A DNA stretch of 64,000 nucleotides from Bolinopsis microptera (Eukaryota > Ctenophora > Tentaculata > Lobata > Bolinopsidae). How positions within the stretch are numbered: position 1 is the first letter of the stretch; every line of letters begins with the position of its first letter. This document shows positions 46,829 through 57,008 of the stretch, piece by piece. The translations under genes and the position numbers were made by a program. Under the pieces are notes generated by a model that had not been told where the DNA came from, did no database searches, and was given only the letters and a program-made list of their open reading frames with translations. The DNA lies in contig NC_087079.1 of NCBI RefSeq assembly GCF_026151205.1, forward strand, positions 11,212,635 to 11,276,634, read 5' to 3'.

Positions 46829-46831
46829 TAA

Positions 46832-47504
46832 CACTAAACACTATTTATCAACCAACGTTTCAAAGAATCAAATTTGTTACTCACATGTGATTTATCATTT
46901 AACAAGTACAATATGATAATTATTGTACTCAATTATTGTACTGATGATATTATTCAACCTGCAGTGTGTGCTGTTCCTTGTGTTCATGAGGTATAATATA
47001 GTAATATATGCTTATGACTCTGCTACACTTCTGAATTTCCATTTCACCTTCATTTTACTCTTTACTCTTGCTTTCACTTTCACTTTCACTCTCACTCTCA
47101 ATTTCCGGATTCTGTGATTAGACGCCCAACATTGTAAAACTTTCGTCGAGCGCCAAGGTTGCTGATGAGTCAAACAAAAGAAAATGTTTGTTTATAGGAA
47201 ATTATATATAGATCATATTTCCCTCTAATGTAAAACTCATAATTCTGGGCTCAGTGTCCGAGAAAATAATTAATTATCCACCACTAACCACTATATCTCT
47301 ATATGTCCTATTAGCCTATTTCTAGGCACCTCACTATAGCAGATTTGCATATTATAACAAAAGAAACAAAGACTGCACATAGTTAAATGTCCGTAATAAA
47401 ACACTGGACCGCGTGTTATAACTGATGAAAATAACTTTAGAACTCCCTAAAGGTTTGATTAATCAGCGTTCTATTTGGAGCACCACAACAAATAGCTCGT
47501 TTTG
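46832..47504. other. Intergenic, no gene seen
   Basis: A CTTTCA/CTCTCA-type microsatellite lies at about 47050-47104. Nothing else recognised. Confidence 0.35.
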
Positions 47505-47512
47505 AGACCCAT

Positions 47513-47661
47513 CAGGGACAAAAGGAAATCGCGGCATGTACGGAATCGCGATTTTTCCCATTATTTACGACAAATTTTATGTATAGTTTAATATACCGCG
47601 AAATGTAATTCGCGGTATCGCGATTTTTGGCCAAAATCGCCGCGAAATCCTTTTGTCCCTG
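47513..47661 (+). mobile_element. hAT-type MITE, family A, copy 3
   Basis: 149 bp with ends CAGGGACAAAAGG and CCTTTTGTCCCTG and 8-bp duplications AGACCCAT (47505-47512 and 47662-47669), exact. Its middle section (TTTACGACAAATTTTATGTA) is more diverged and 10 bp longer than in the other two copies. Arms are able to form a long hairpin. Confidence 0.9.
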
Positions 47662-47689
47662 AGACCCATCCTAGTATAGACGAGTGTGG

Positions 47690-47836
47690 TAGGGTGCCAT
47701 GGTAGGGTGTCACCGAGCTAGTCATGGTTTTTAGACGAGGATCTCGTGTCACAGGGTGCTATCTCGTCTGCACGAGATAGCACCCTGTGACAAGTCACGT
47801 GTGAGAGGAAAAGTTACCATTGCATGGCACCCTAAC
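47690..47836. repeat. Fold-back sequence with perfect 20-bp hairpin
   Basis: Perfect arms GTCACAGGGTGCTATCTCGT at 47748-47767 and its complement at 47772-47791, with loop CTGC. An outer imperfect pair (TAGGGTGCCATGG about 47691-47703 versus GCATGGCACCCTAA about 47824-47837) encloses it. It could be a small foldback element or a hairpin RNA precursor. Confidence 0.7.
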
Positions 47837-48025
47837 ATTTTCATTTTGGACGAGAATAGAAGGGACTAGAGTGCCTTATTATTTATTAAAAAACAACTAT
47901 AGGCTACGATAGGAGGTCCTGTTGTCGAATTTGACCCGCGGATATCGGTTTCACTTTAGCTTCCTCCCTCAGAGTGGTTGCTGCAGACGGGTGATGAAGG
48001 TGAGATATTGCCCTGGCTCAAGTCT

Positions 48026-50047
48026 ATGGAGCAAAGTGGAGTTCAATGTCTGGAACCTCAGGAGAAGATCTGCGACCAGGTATCTAACTCCTGAATCATC
48101 AATCATCATGTGACTTTACTGATGTTGTTTCAAGCTATAATTATAAGCATAGATCCAGCCAATGATTGTTAGTAGTGCAATCGGTGTTGACTTTTTTGTT
48201 CTGTTATCAGAAAATAACGTTTCCGATTAAACTATGTGCAAGTTTTATCAGAAAGGAAAACCTGATATTTACCATTTCCATTTTCCGTTGATCACGTTTG
48301 ATTCCTCAGGCAGAATGTGCCAGTAACATCTACGATTTCGAAGTCGGAGATATTGATGGCAGTAATGTGAAACTCGACAAATACAAGTTAGTTTGACTCT
48401 CCTAGTATTCTAAAGAATTTTTGTCAAGACTTCATATTCTGGAACTATGTATGTACTTAAATTCCGTGTTACTAGCAATGTCAAGTGGTATGTCAAGTGG
48501 CAACTGGCATGTCAAGTGGTATGTAAGATGGTATGTAAGATGGTATATAACGTGATATGACTTCACTCCATTTTCCCAGGGGGTACGTGACGTTAGTAGT
48601 TAACGTGGCGTCAGAATGAGGATTAACAGAATTGAACTACACACAGCTACAGCAAATTTACAGCGAATACCAGGAAAAGGGTTTACGGATCCTGGCCTTC
48701 CCTTGCAACCAGTTCGGAAAACAGGTAACCTCATTTATCAATTTCACCCTGTAACCGCTAACCAGTCGACTGTCGAAGAACATGTTTCCTTATTTATTAT
48801 TGGAATCAGACATCAGTAGCTGGAAATGTATGAATATGGATCAATTTTAAGTATGCAAAATCGCTTAAAACAGTAACATTAACTACCTTCACTTTAAAAT
48901 GACCTTATACTATTCTCTTAAGCAGTTAAGTTAAGTTAATATATTAACTTAATTCATTTTTCTGATTATTAAAACTATTTCAGGAGCCCGGTAATCATGA
49001 TGAGATAATAGAGTTTGTTTCTAAGTACGGGGTTACATTTGACTTGTTCGGTAAAGTGGAAGTTAACGGACCTAACGCCACTCCTCTTTATCAGGTATTT
49101 CACTTTCACTTTCAATTTCACTTTTAATATCAACTATACTTTACTTTAAGCTTCACTGTAACTGAACATGAAAATATGAGGACGAATAAGGGATTATCAC
49201 CCCTGTAGTTTACCACATTTGTACTAAATTTCAGCTGTGATAGAATGCTTAAAATAAAAGGATTGTGTTAAGATAAGATGAGGTCTAATCAAGTGCTTCA
49301 TTATAGCCGATAAAGATATCCAACTTTCTAAATATAATCAAACTAAACACAGTGAGGCAAGCTGAGGGCACACAAGCTGGGCGCTGAAATGTTGCAGTTA
49401 AGCAGTCACCGTGGCGGGCGTGGCGATTCCTATTTTACCATATTTAACATAATTTGCTTTCCAATATGATTATGATTTGTGACGGTCTGGTTTGCTTTAC
49501 TTCGAACATGTAAAAAGGCGCAACCACTTCGGCTAATGAAGGCAAAATTTGCAAATTTGGCGGAACATTCGAGTGTAGATTATTTTACATACAGTTTTAA
49601 GAATTTAAAGATACCTAAAATGAATTCCAGACACCATAACTTAAAGATGACACACGTACTATAGCTGTAGAAGCGATCATATAGCTAAATAGTATACTAA
49701 CGGCGTAATACTAATACGCTAAAGATACATTGGAGGGGTGATACACAAAGTTTTTTAAACTGTTCCACTAACTGAGTCGGTCAAATAGTATAAAATAAAG
49801 TTAGTAACTTTTGGGTTACTCGGCAGTCGGCCGAAAAAAAGCATACTGTGCAGACATTTAGAACTCAACAATATATAAACAATATTCATTTCAGTACCTA
49901 AAGAGCAGAGTATCAGGATCCCTGGGATCTCTAGTTCGGTGGAACTTCCAGAAGTTTCTGATAGACAGGAATGGGGTTCCCAAGTTCAGATACGAGCCGA
50001 ATGTTTCTCCGCAGACTATACTCCAGGATATAAAGAAGCTTCTTTAA
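48026..50047 (+). CDS. GPX4: GPX4-like glutathione peroxidase, selenoprotein with in-frame UGA, 5 exons
   Basis: Reduces hydroperoxides, including phospholipid hydroperoxides, with glutathione. Exons: 48026-48079, 48310-48386, 48580-48724, 48984-49094, 49895-50047; phases 0, 2, 0, 0; 179 residues counting UGA as Sec. The motif NVASE-UGA-GLTELNY places the UGA at 48617-48619, residue 57, precisely where GPX selenoproteins carry Sec (GPX4: NVASQ-Sec-GKTEVNY). The partner residues are present: Gln92 in [12 protein letters not shown], Trp145 and Asn146 in [10 protein letters not shown]. The downstream sequence stays conserved in frame ([36 protein letters not shown]), so the UGA is not a decay mutation. 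The subunit lacks the tetramer loop, like GPX4. The start MEQSGVQ is the first ATG after an upstream stop; an extra 5' exon is possible. The symbol denotes the subfamily and orthology is not proven. Confidence 0.92.
48617..48619 (+). other. Selenocysteine UGA codon
   Basis: In-frame TGA inside exon 3 of the glutathione peroxidase, preceded by GTGGCGTCAGAA and followed by GGATTAACAGAA. All flanking codons are conserved in the family. Reading it as stop would end the protein at residue 56, ahead of every catalytic partner. Confidence 0.9.
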
Positions 50048-50479
50048 TGGCTGATAAAACATTGTATTGATTGTAAATGTTTTTTTTGTGAGGGGGAAAT
50101 CCTAATTCATTCATTTCATAATTAATTGAATCATTTAGTAAACTTGTCAGATTGAGGTTCGTAAATTATTAGTAGTCGTTAAAATCCTCATGAAACTGGG
50201 ATCCCCCAAACCAAAAAAAATAATTCCTAAATCCCCGAACTTATTTGAACCTGGTAAAAGGTTATTTTATTTCTGGTTGCAACAAAAAATTTTCTGCTGT
50301 AAACAAATCTGAAACGTGTAGTTCAAACCCGGTGCGGGACCTCTGATTGGAAATGTCTGTGTTTGCTGTTTTTGCTGTGCGGCAATCACGTGACTTCTTT
50401 TTGGACCCCGCAAAATCTCCTACAATCTGCATGTGTACTTGTCGCGCTGTTGCCATAGCAATGGGCACGCTTGTTGCAC

Positions 50480-50560
50480 ATGTATTTTGTGGATGACGGT
50501 GGCTCTGAAACCGAATTATCGGAGGAGTCGACTTGATGTGGAGATTTTATTTTATAATAT
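50480..50560 (+). promoter_or_regulatory. Candidate SECIS element in GPX 3' region
   Basis: ATGA at 50493-50496, an 11-nt 5' strand to AAA at 50508-50510, an apical part, and TGAT at 50534-50537. Between the two core motifs a helix can form: GGCTCT at 50501-50506 pairs with GGAGTC at 50524-50529 (two G-U pairs), with further pairs G498-C532 and T500-G530. Core order and spacing (ATGA, about 11 nt, AA, TGAT) fit a eukaryotic SECIS. It lies 446 bp after the stop. The lower helix is weak, so this remains a candidate. Confidence 0.45.
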
Positions 50561-51688
50561 ACTGTACAAAGTTATTAATAGAATTAGATTATAACGTTGA
50601 TCCCGTTAAAAATTAATTAATGATACAATTTCGATAATATTTGAAATTTCGAATCATGTAACGAGTTTTATTTGTGAGAATGCGAATTTTTTGCTACAAA
50701 TTATGGTCAGAATAATTAATAGTATCTGACTACTTAATAAGTCTTGAAGAAGTTTAAATTTAAAGTTCAATGAAGGGCCGTTTTTCTAATGAAAGTTGCA
50801 AAGCTCGATTTGCCGTAAACCTAACAAATTTGTGTCTCTTCCTAAATTTTCTGACATTACAATTACATTCCAACTTCTTATTTTTAATCAGCGACCCTAA
50901 CACTAACGTCTAACACCCTAACCAGTATTCAGTAACCAGCCTACCTTCTCACCTTCCTAGTGACATCTGTGTGAAATTTTGCTGACGGGACGAACCCATG
51001 ATATTTGCAGCATTTGCTTTGCATAGGACAGAATGCATGAAATTTAGAGACATGACAGTCAGAGAATGAATAAATACTTGATGTTTCTGTATCGGCTGTA
51101 TCGAGAATGACAAGCACTTGCTCAATAAGCCATTGACAATTGTCATGCAGGAGGAACTCTCACGAGAAAGCATGGTTCTCTCTCGTGACCAGGAAGAAGT
51201 TGGGTTTCCTTTGCAGTCTGCAACTTTTTTCTTTCCTGAAGATAATTTTATCTTCTTAATTGCACTCAATTCTATCTTGCTTGGACTTGGAGTTAGGTTA
51301 ATTTTTGCAATTCAGTTCTCTACTTCTTGTTAATGTCGTTGGGTGGTACTCGTCAAATATTTGTTTCAAATATTACTATTAGGAGTATAGTACTAGTAGG
51401 ACCGCGTCGACGAGTCCAACTCGGCGCGCGTCCTGGTAGGTTATAAACCTACAATATTTATTGAGGTTATTGATAAGTTTCCTCTTATCTGCAACTTAAT
51501 TCTTTTTTGAAGATACGCACCTTTTTGCTTCTGCAACTCAATTCTTTCTTTTTTGAAGTCAAGTTTCTTTTGGCATGGTCATGTTGACATTTTGGAACTG
51601 GGATCGAGAGTCCAGACAGGAATTTTCCTGATACCCAGTACCCACCTCGTACTCAAATTTCAATGGTAAGTAATACTAATAAGTATAA
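50561..51688. other. Intergenic, no gene seen
   Basis: The minus-strand frame at 51269-50949 has no recognised domain or splice context, and CTCTCACGAGAAAGCATGG within it is part of an inverted pair with TCTCTCGTGA. Probably non-coding or an old element. Confidence 0.3.
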
Positions 51689-51696
51689 GTTCACAC

Positions 51697-51825
51697 TTGT
51701 AGCGCGATGCACTACTGGGTCGCGCCGCGCATCAAATAATTCTTCTCGCAACCTTCGGTAGATCGGCGAAATGCACCATTGTGCCTCACCGAGCTGCGAA
51801 GGATTGACATTACATCGTGAATCAA
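51697..51825 (+). mobile_element. Small non-autonomous transposon, family B, copy 2 (8-bp TSD)
   Basis: 129 bp, starting TTGTAGCGCGATG and ending ATCGTGAATCAA, flanked by GTTCACAC at 51689-51696 and 51826-51833. It is nearly identical to 8136-8263 apart from a 4-bp difference in CACAC near the middle and an extra TACA-type insertion near the end. Confidence 0.78.
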
Positions 51826-51833
51826 GTTCACAC

Positions 51834-52945
51834 CAAATGATAATGTGAAAATTTAACACACCGTGCTTGACTGTAACAATAAATTATATCTAAATACTAA
51901 TAGTCGGTCTAACTCTAATTGTTTTCATTGACTGTATCCACACAATGGCTTTACAAGTAGTTTGAAAACGACTTGCTTGATATCACCATTAGTTTGTCTT
52001 GGTATTAAACAGGAATTAAACATAATAGCGGTTGTGCATGGTGATGTAAGTTAGAAGTGCATGACATATTTGTTGACATCATCTTCTTCTTCTTTACAAT
52101 CTCAACATTGAGATGATGTCTGAATCTGCGGCTGGAACCGATTATCACGTACGTGATCGTTACATTTGAGGCTACCACTACTTGAGCAGCTTATATCCTG
52201 ACTCAAGCAAACATGCATGAGACACGATGTGACCACAGTGAACAGCACTCAAGTGGCGCAAGCACTGACAACAAACTGAGGACACTTCTTCTAGCTCGAC
52301 TTTAACACTGATTATATGATTATATAGGCCGGACAGATTGGCGTTGACATATTGTAATATTTGCGTGTTGTCTACTGCTCTCCCGCAGCGACAGTACTGC
52401 ACAGGTCACGACACTTTGCTGTGTTTATTCAACTGTGGTCACGACACTTTATTGCATATTCACGATATCATGGTATTGAGTAATGATGTTTTTTAACTGT
52501 AAACTGTAAATTTACTTGATAAGTTGATAGTCCGGTTATACTTATCCATAAATTCATGTTTACCATTTTAATCAACCTGACGCCTCTAAAAGTTAAAGTA
52601 GATGATCTAATATTTATTGGTGGTTAAAATATGTTATCTAATATTTATCGGTTGTTTTTAACTCATTTGTTGCGGTTTGTATTAAAAGTTTCCGATATCG
52701 CCCCTCATTGACATTGTTTTCCGGCTTTGTCTAGAAATTGCAACAGTTTATAAGATATCTTTTACACTATCTCATATTCGAGACGGAGGGAAATATTTAT
52801 ATTTTAGGCAATCCTTTATTTCAAACGTTTATACTTGACATCTGCAACCTGAAAATATTTGTAATGTAACTCATGTTAGCTGAATATGTTAATTTTCTAC
52901 ACGAAGGTTTGATCTTACTTATTTATTTTTAAAACTCATTTAGAC
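51834..52945. other. Intergenic upstream of the 10-exon gene
   Basis: No gene is seen. CATTTAG at 52938-52943 before the next start codon is a probable 5' UTR acceptor, so part of this stretch may be a 5' intron. Confidence 0.35.
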
Positions 52946-55900
52946 ATGAAAATCCCTCAATTCGCCCTAAACGGAAGCTACGTCACCTCCACAACTGGAA
53001 GTTCCTCCCATGGAAACACGTCCAGTAACCATGGCAACGGATCAAGCTACCTCGACAGCTCATCGGACAGGAACAACAACTCCTCCCTGTTATCTCCAAC
53101 TCCAAGCAGTGACGACCACAAGTTCATGGTGGATATGGCTGTTGCTAAAGATAAGACTCCCTTTTTACTGGCCAACAAAGCTAATGATAATCTCCAGAGG
53201 GCACTGAACAAATTCATGGTTTATCACGAAAGAGAGAGAAAGGTAATATTTATAATGTATTACTTGTTATTTATCACCTGTTGTTACCATACCTGTTATC
53301 TATACTGCAGTTTCATCTAAATCTAATGTCTTATAATGTGTCATGTTGAGTATCTTGATGCCATTGATATTGTGACTACCACCTTATCTCCAGTTATCAC
53401 GGTCGTCCAACTCTGACTATTCTCATATTGATATCTATCATTTTAATTGCTCCTTGAGGCTTTTTTTTTCTTTTTTTGTTGCGGCACCCACTGACTACCG
53501 TCACAAGGTATGAGGTAGCGACCCTCCATGCGGAGTATCCTACTGGGGTCCACCTGGTTAGCATTTATACCCCTCGGCCCTCCTTGAGGCTTGTTATAAT
53601 CGTAAACATATTAAATCTGTAAATGATGTCCACTTTCAGCTTGTGAACAGAATGTTCCGGCAAGAAGAACGAATCTACAAACAAAGAGTGGCTAGATGCG
53701 CCACAGCTTTGCCGCGAAATAAGGCTAAGACTATTAACACTATTCTGGAGGAGCGCGACCATGATGAGGAAGTGAGTTTTTCACGCAATTTCACAATTTC
53801 ACTTTCACTTTATTTTTTAACTTTATATTTGTTGTTAACCCACCAATGTATTGACTATATTCATACCCTGCTTCACTTTAATATCATAGTCCTATTTCTG
53901 TTAAAGTTATTATTCAAATTTCAATGTTCGAATGTACTTTCTTTCAGATTTTGAATCACCATTCACCAAAGGCTTGAATCACCATTCACCAAATGCCCTA
54001 ATCGTACCCTCATGAAGAATAATTGCAATGGCAACCACACACACAGCCACCTGTCACAAACTAGAAGAGATCTCAGATGAGAACATTCCAGGGCCACCTC
54101 TACAACATGCACTTGTCACACTTGTCACACAATCATTCACAATAACTCACACAACAATCACTAAACATCCTTTTGGTTCATCTTTTACAAGGCGTTTGAT
54201 CTTTTAAAGTAACTAAGATGTGATTTTAAAACAGTATTATTACCTGTAGGATGATGGAGAAGGAAAGTGGGCGATAACGAAAAAACAGAGTCTCAGTTCT
54301 CCTTTGACTAAACCCCGACCTAGAACCGCTGGAGGGCCTGTTACCCGGCATAGGATACGGGTACGAATTTAGATTTCAGATTCGTAGCTTCTGATAAATT
54401 CTGTAGAAATTTCATGAGCACATTTTTATTGCTGTAATCATTTTGTTGAAACTTAAAATTCTAGTCTGATATACTGCCACCTGTAAGCTCATTGATGTTT
54501 AAATTTAACCACATTGAAGTGTGAAGAGTACAAATTAGCAAATTATAACGAGCCTTTGACTGAATCAGCTCCTTCCGCCTTCCTTAACCCCTAGACTTAA
54601 AGACGCTCAATTGGTTTCGAGATTTTGGATGTGCTGAGAAGCATGAAATTTGATAATTGAAGCCAAAATTATTCAGTTTCGTGATTTCAACGTAGATATT
54701 GATCTCGAAAATTACGTAGTCAGCAATACGTACTTGCAATTCAAGGAAATAAGTTTATGTAATGCCCAACTATAATTAAATCTTTACTGAGGGTTGGCTT
54801 CCAAAATGAGAATTGGTTTATTCAACCTAGCTGTTTCCTCTCAAGACAAAACGTATCCTCCCAAAACCAAAACGTCGATCAATAGAAACGGTCGACCTTA
54901 CCCAATTTTAATATTTTGGTAAAGAGAAGAATTTACTATAGTAGTCTAACTGATAACTGTTATCTCAGACACAACTAGTTCCCCCAACGGAAGAAGACAA
55001 CACGGTAGAACTAACTTACACCTTCAACTCGTTGTTCGGGGACGTTCAGAAACATGTTCGAGTCCCTTCTGCCATCGACTTGAGCTGCGGTGACAATGTG
55101 GGTTTTAATTTAATTAAAGTTTAATGTAAAATACTTATCTACACAATTGTCAATGATTCTGGTGGTACAATTGTAATCATTTTATTTGATCAAATTTCTT
55201 GATAGTTGTTATCATGCCTGATAACAAGCTGTTTTGTAAAGTCAAAAGTGAAATTGATTGAAAATGATATTTTCATGCCTGAAGTCAATGGAAAAGCGTA
55301 TGCTTTTGCCAGACTAAATTGATACCATGGGCCAAGAATCTGTATCAGTATACCTATTAGTTATTGACCAAATTACTAATTGTTGTGATATCAAGTCACC
55401 AATTAATCAATTAACTAATTAGCTAATTAGCGACCTCAGAGTGGTAGAGAAGACAATGACGGTGACCCCCTTTCAGGACACGTGAAGATTCCAACTGCGG
55501 TAAGTGCACTGGAATGTTATCTAAGCGAATCTTATCTTAGTGAGCATGATCAAACCCTTAATTGAGTTGTACCCTTACAAGGGTTTTTAAATTTACATGT
55601 TTTCATGGCATAAGATGTTAACGAATCTTTAAGAAAAAAACTTTTGTAAAGTTGTAAGTTAAAACTTACTTTTTAGTCCGGATTGAGCGGGGAAGCGTCT
55701 GATTGCCTGACTCCAATTCCTCCTGACTCTATTCTCAGTCCCACCTCCAGATCTTCTACCACCTCTCTACACCCCTCTATTAGGAGGTGGTAAGCTGATT
55801 TTATCATTTTTTTACATCTCACACTCACAGTCCCTCAAGGATAACCCTGGTTCTTTCATCAAAAACCCAACTTTAATTCTTAGAAACCCTATTTTTTTGG

Positions 55901-57008
55901 ATTTAATCGCTGTGTAAGAGTATAGTTCCCCGATTCGTTCATTTAATTCTTGTGACTAGAATACAGCTCTCTGATTGGCTAATTCTTAGGAGCGCGAGCG
56001 TTGAAGCATACAGTGAGTTGGAACGGAAGCGGACCTCATCTGGGTCTATAAACTATGGTTCAGATTCTGGGGAGGAGATGGGGAGGTCAGGGGTTGTGCC
56101 AGAGAACCAACAGTACGTTTGTGAGAATGTATTCGGCAACCTTTCCTTGCAGGCGAGTTTACTTCATTTGTTGTTTTGTGACAATTTTCCTTTTCCACTG
56201 TTTGGTAAGGTTAAAGTCTTTAGTTCCCTCGTCTTAATTCATTACTGATGGGTGAAGTCACGCAAAACAGTACATAGAATGCCTAAAATTTGATAACGCG
56301 CCGTGATAACCAGGTTAAAGGGGATTCGAGACTGAACAAGGTACAAGTAGGAGCAGGAAACAGTACCCAGGATCAGGCTGATTACTTAGAGCCCCCGGTC
56401 AGAGCAGGACCCAGACGCTCTTCTATATCAGAGTCCGCTTACAGACAGGTACAGAACCTATTTATATTGTAACACTAGATCGAGGGGGTGTGGTTTCAAA
56501 AATTTAATATTCAGATTATTTCTCCAGGATAACCATTGGAATTGGATTATCCAATCACTGCTGGTCCTTTGCTGATGAAACTAAAATCCAATGCACCCCT
56601 GCAGCTCGGGCGAGTCAGACACTACGAGATCAATAGAGAAGACTCCAGAAGATTGTCCGGGTGTTCGGACAGCTTGTTCAGCTCGAGCAATACAACTCTC
56701 AGTTATTCACACGCTCAGGAACCTGGTATGGCTGTTAACAAAGCCATCAGCTTCCTCGACAGGCTTGATAAATACGCCTCTAGTAAAAGGTAGGTTTTGA
56801 ACTGAATTGGTGAACGTGTTTTATATTTAGGATGTAGTCGATTTCCTTTTTTGACGAAGAAGGTGGCAGTTGATCGTTTCATTAATGAGGAGGGATTTGA
56901 CATGTCCTGTTTAAATTTTGGTAATTTCAATTTTAAATTTCAAAATCACATTTCAGGTCTAAACTACACGAAGGACTAGTAGAATCAGTCACTAAAAGCA
57001 ATATCTGA
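52946..57008 (+). CDS. Ten-exon gene, low-complexity protein of unknown function (458 aa)
   Basis: Exons: 52946-53242, 53640-53771, 54250-54360, 54969-55097, 55440-55499, 55677-55789, 55990-56152, 56314-56448, 56605-56789, 56957-57008. All phases agree (mostly 0, with phase 2 after exons 6 and 9) and the frame ends at TGA 57006-57008. Residues 1-55 are Ser/Asn/Gly-rich; 58-143 form a charged helical stretch including MVYHERERKLVNRMFRQEER and IYKQRVARCA; the rest is mainly disordered, rich in Ser, Arg and Pro, with SPLTKPRPRTAGG and a helical end (MAVNKAISFLDRLDKYASSKR). The helical part resembles coiled-coil scaffold proteins, but I recognise no family. Intron 7 would use a GC donor (CAG|GCGAGT). 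The exon 9 acceptor CCCTGCAG at 56597-56604 was chosen because the earlier one leads to a stop. Confidence 0.7.
53461..53579 (-). mobile_element. SINE-like retroposed insertion in intron 1 of the 10-exon gene
   Basis: 119 bp inserted between exact 11-bp duplications CTCCTTGAGGC (53450-53460 and 53580-53590). On the minus strand it begins GGGCCGAGGGGTATAAATGC and ends in an A-rich tail (T-rich at 53461-53477 on the plus strand). Target duplication over 10 bp plus an A tail indicates retroposition by an L1-type machinery. No tRNA A or B box was found; the parent RNA is unknown. Confidence 0.8.

Noticed and set aside
50190-50240. Alternative SECIS at ATGA 50190 with AAA 50208
   Set aside because: No complementary strand followed by a GA core could be found at proper distance; GGGAT pairs with ATCCC but leaves the quartet unpaired.
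50262-50468. Minus-strand 68-codon frame
   Set aside because: Lies in the GPX 3' region, with no motif or splice signal; probably chance.
50949-51269. Minus-strand 106-codon frame
   Set aside because: No domain recognised, composition ordinary, and it spans an inverted repeat; not supported as a gene.
56528-56604. Exon 9 start at CTCCAG|GATAAC of the 10-exon gene
   Set aside because: Phase 0 entry ends at TGA after 15 codons, and the conserved-looking frame has TAA at 56530; the later acceptor CCCTGCAG fits phase and frame.
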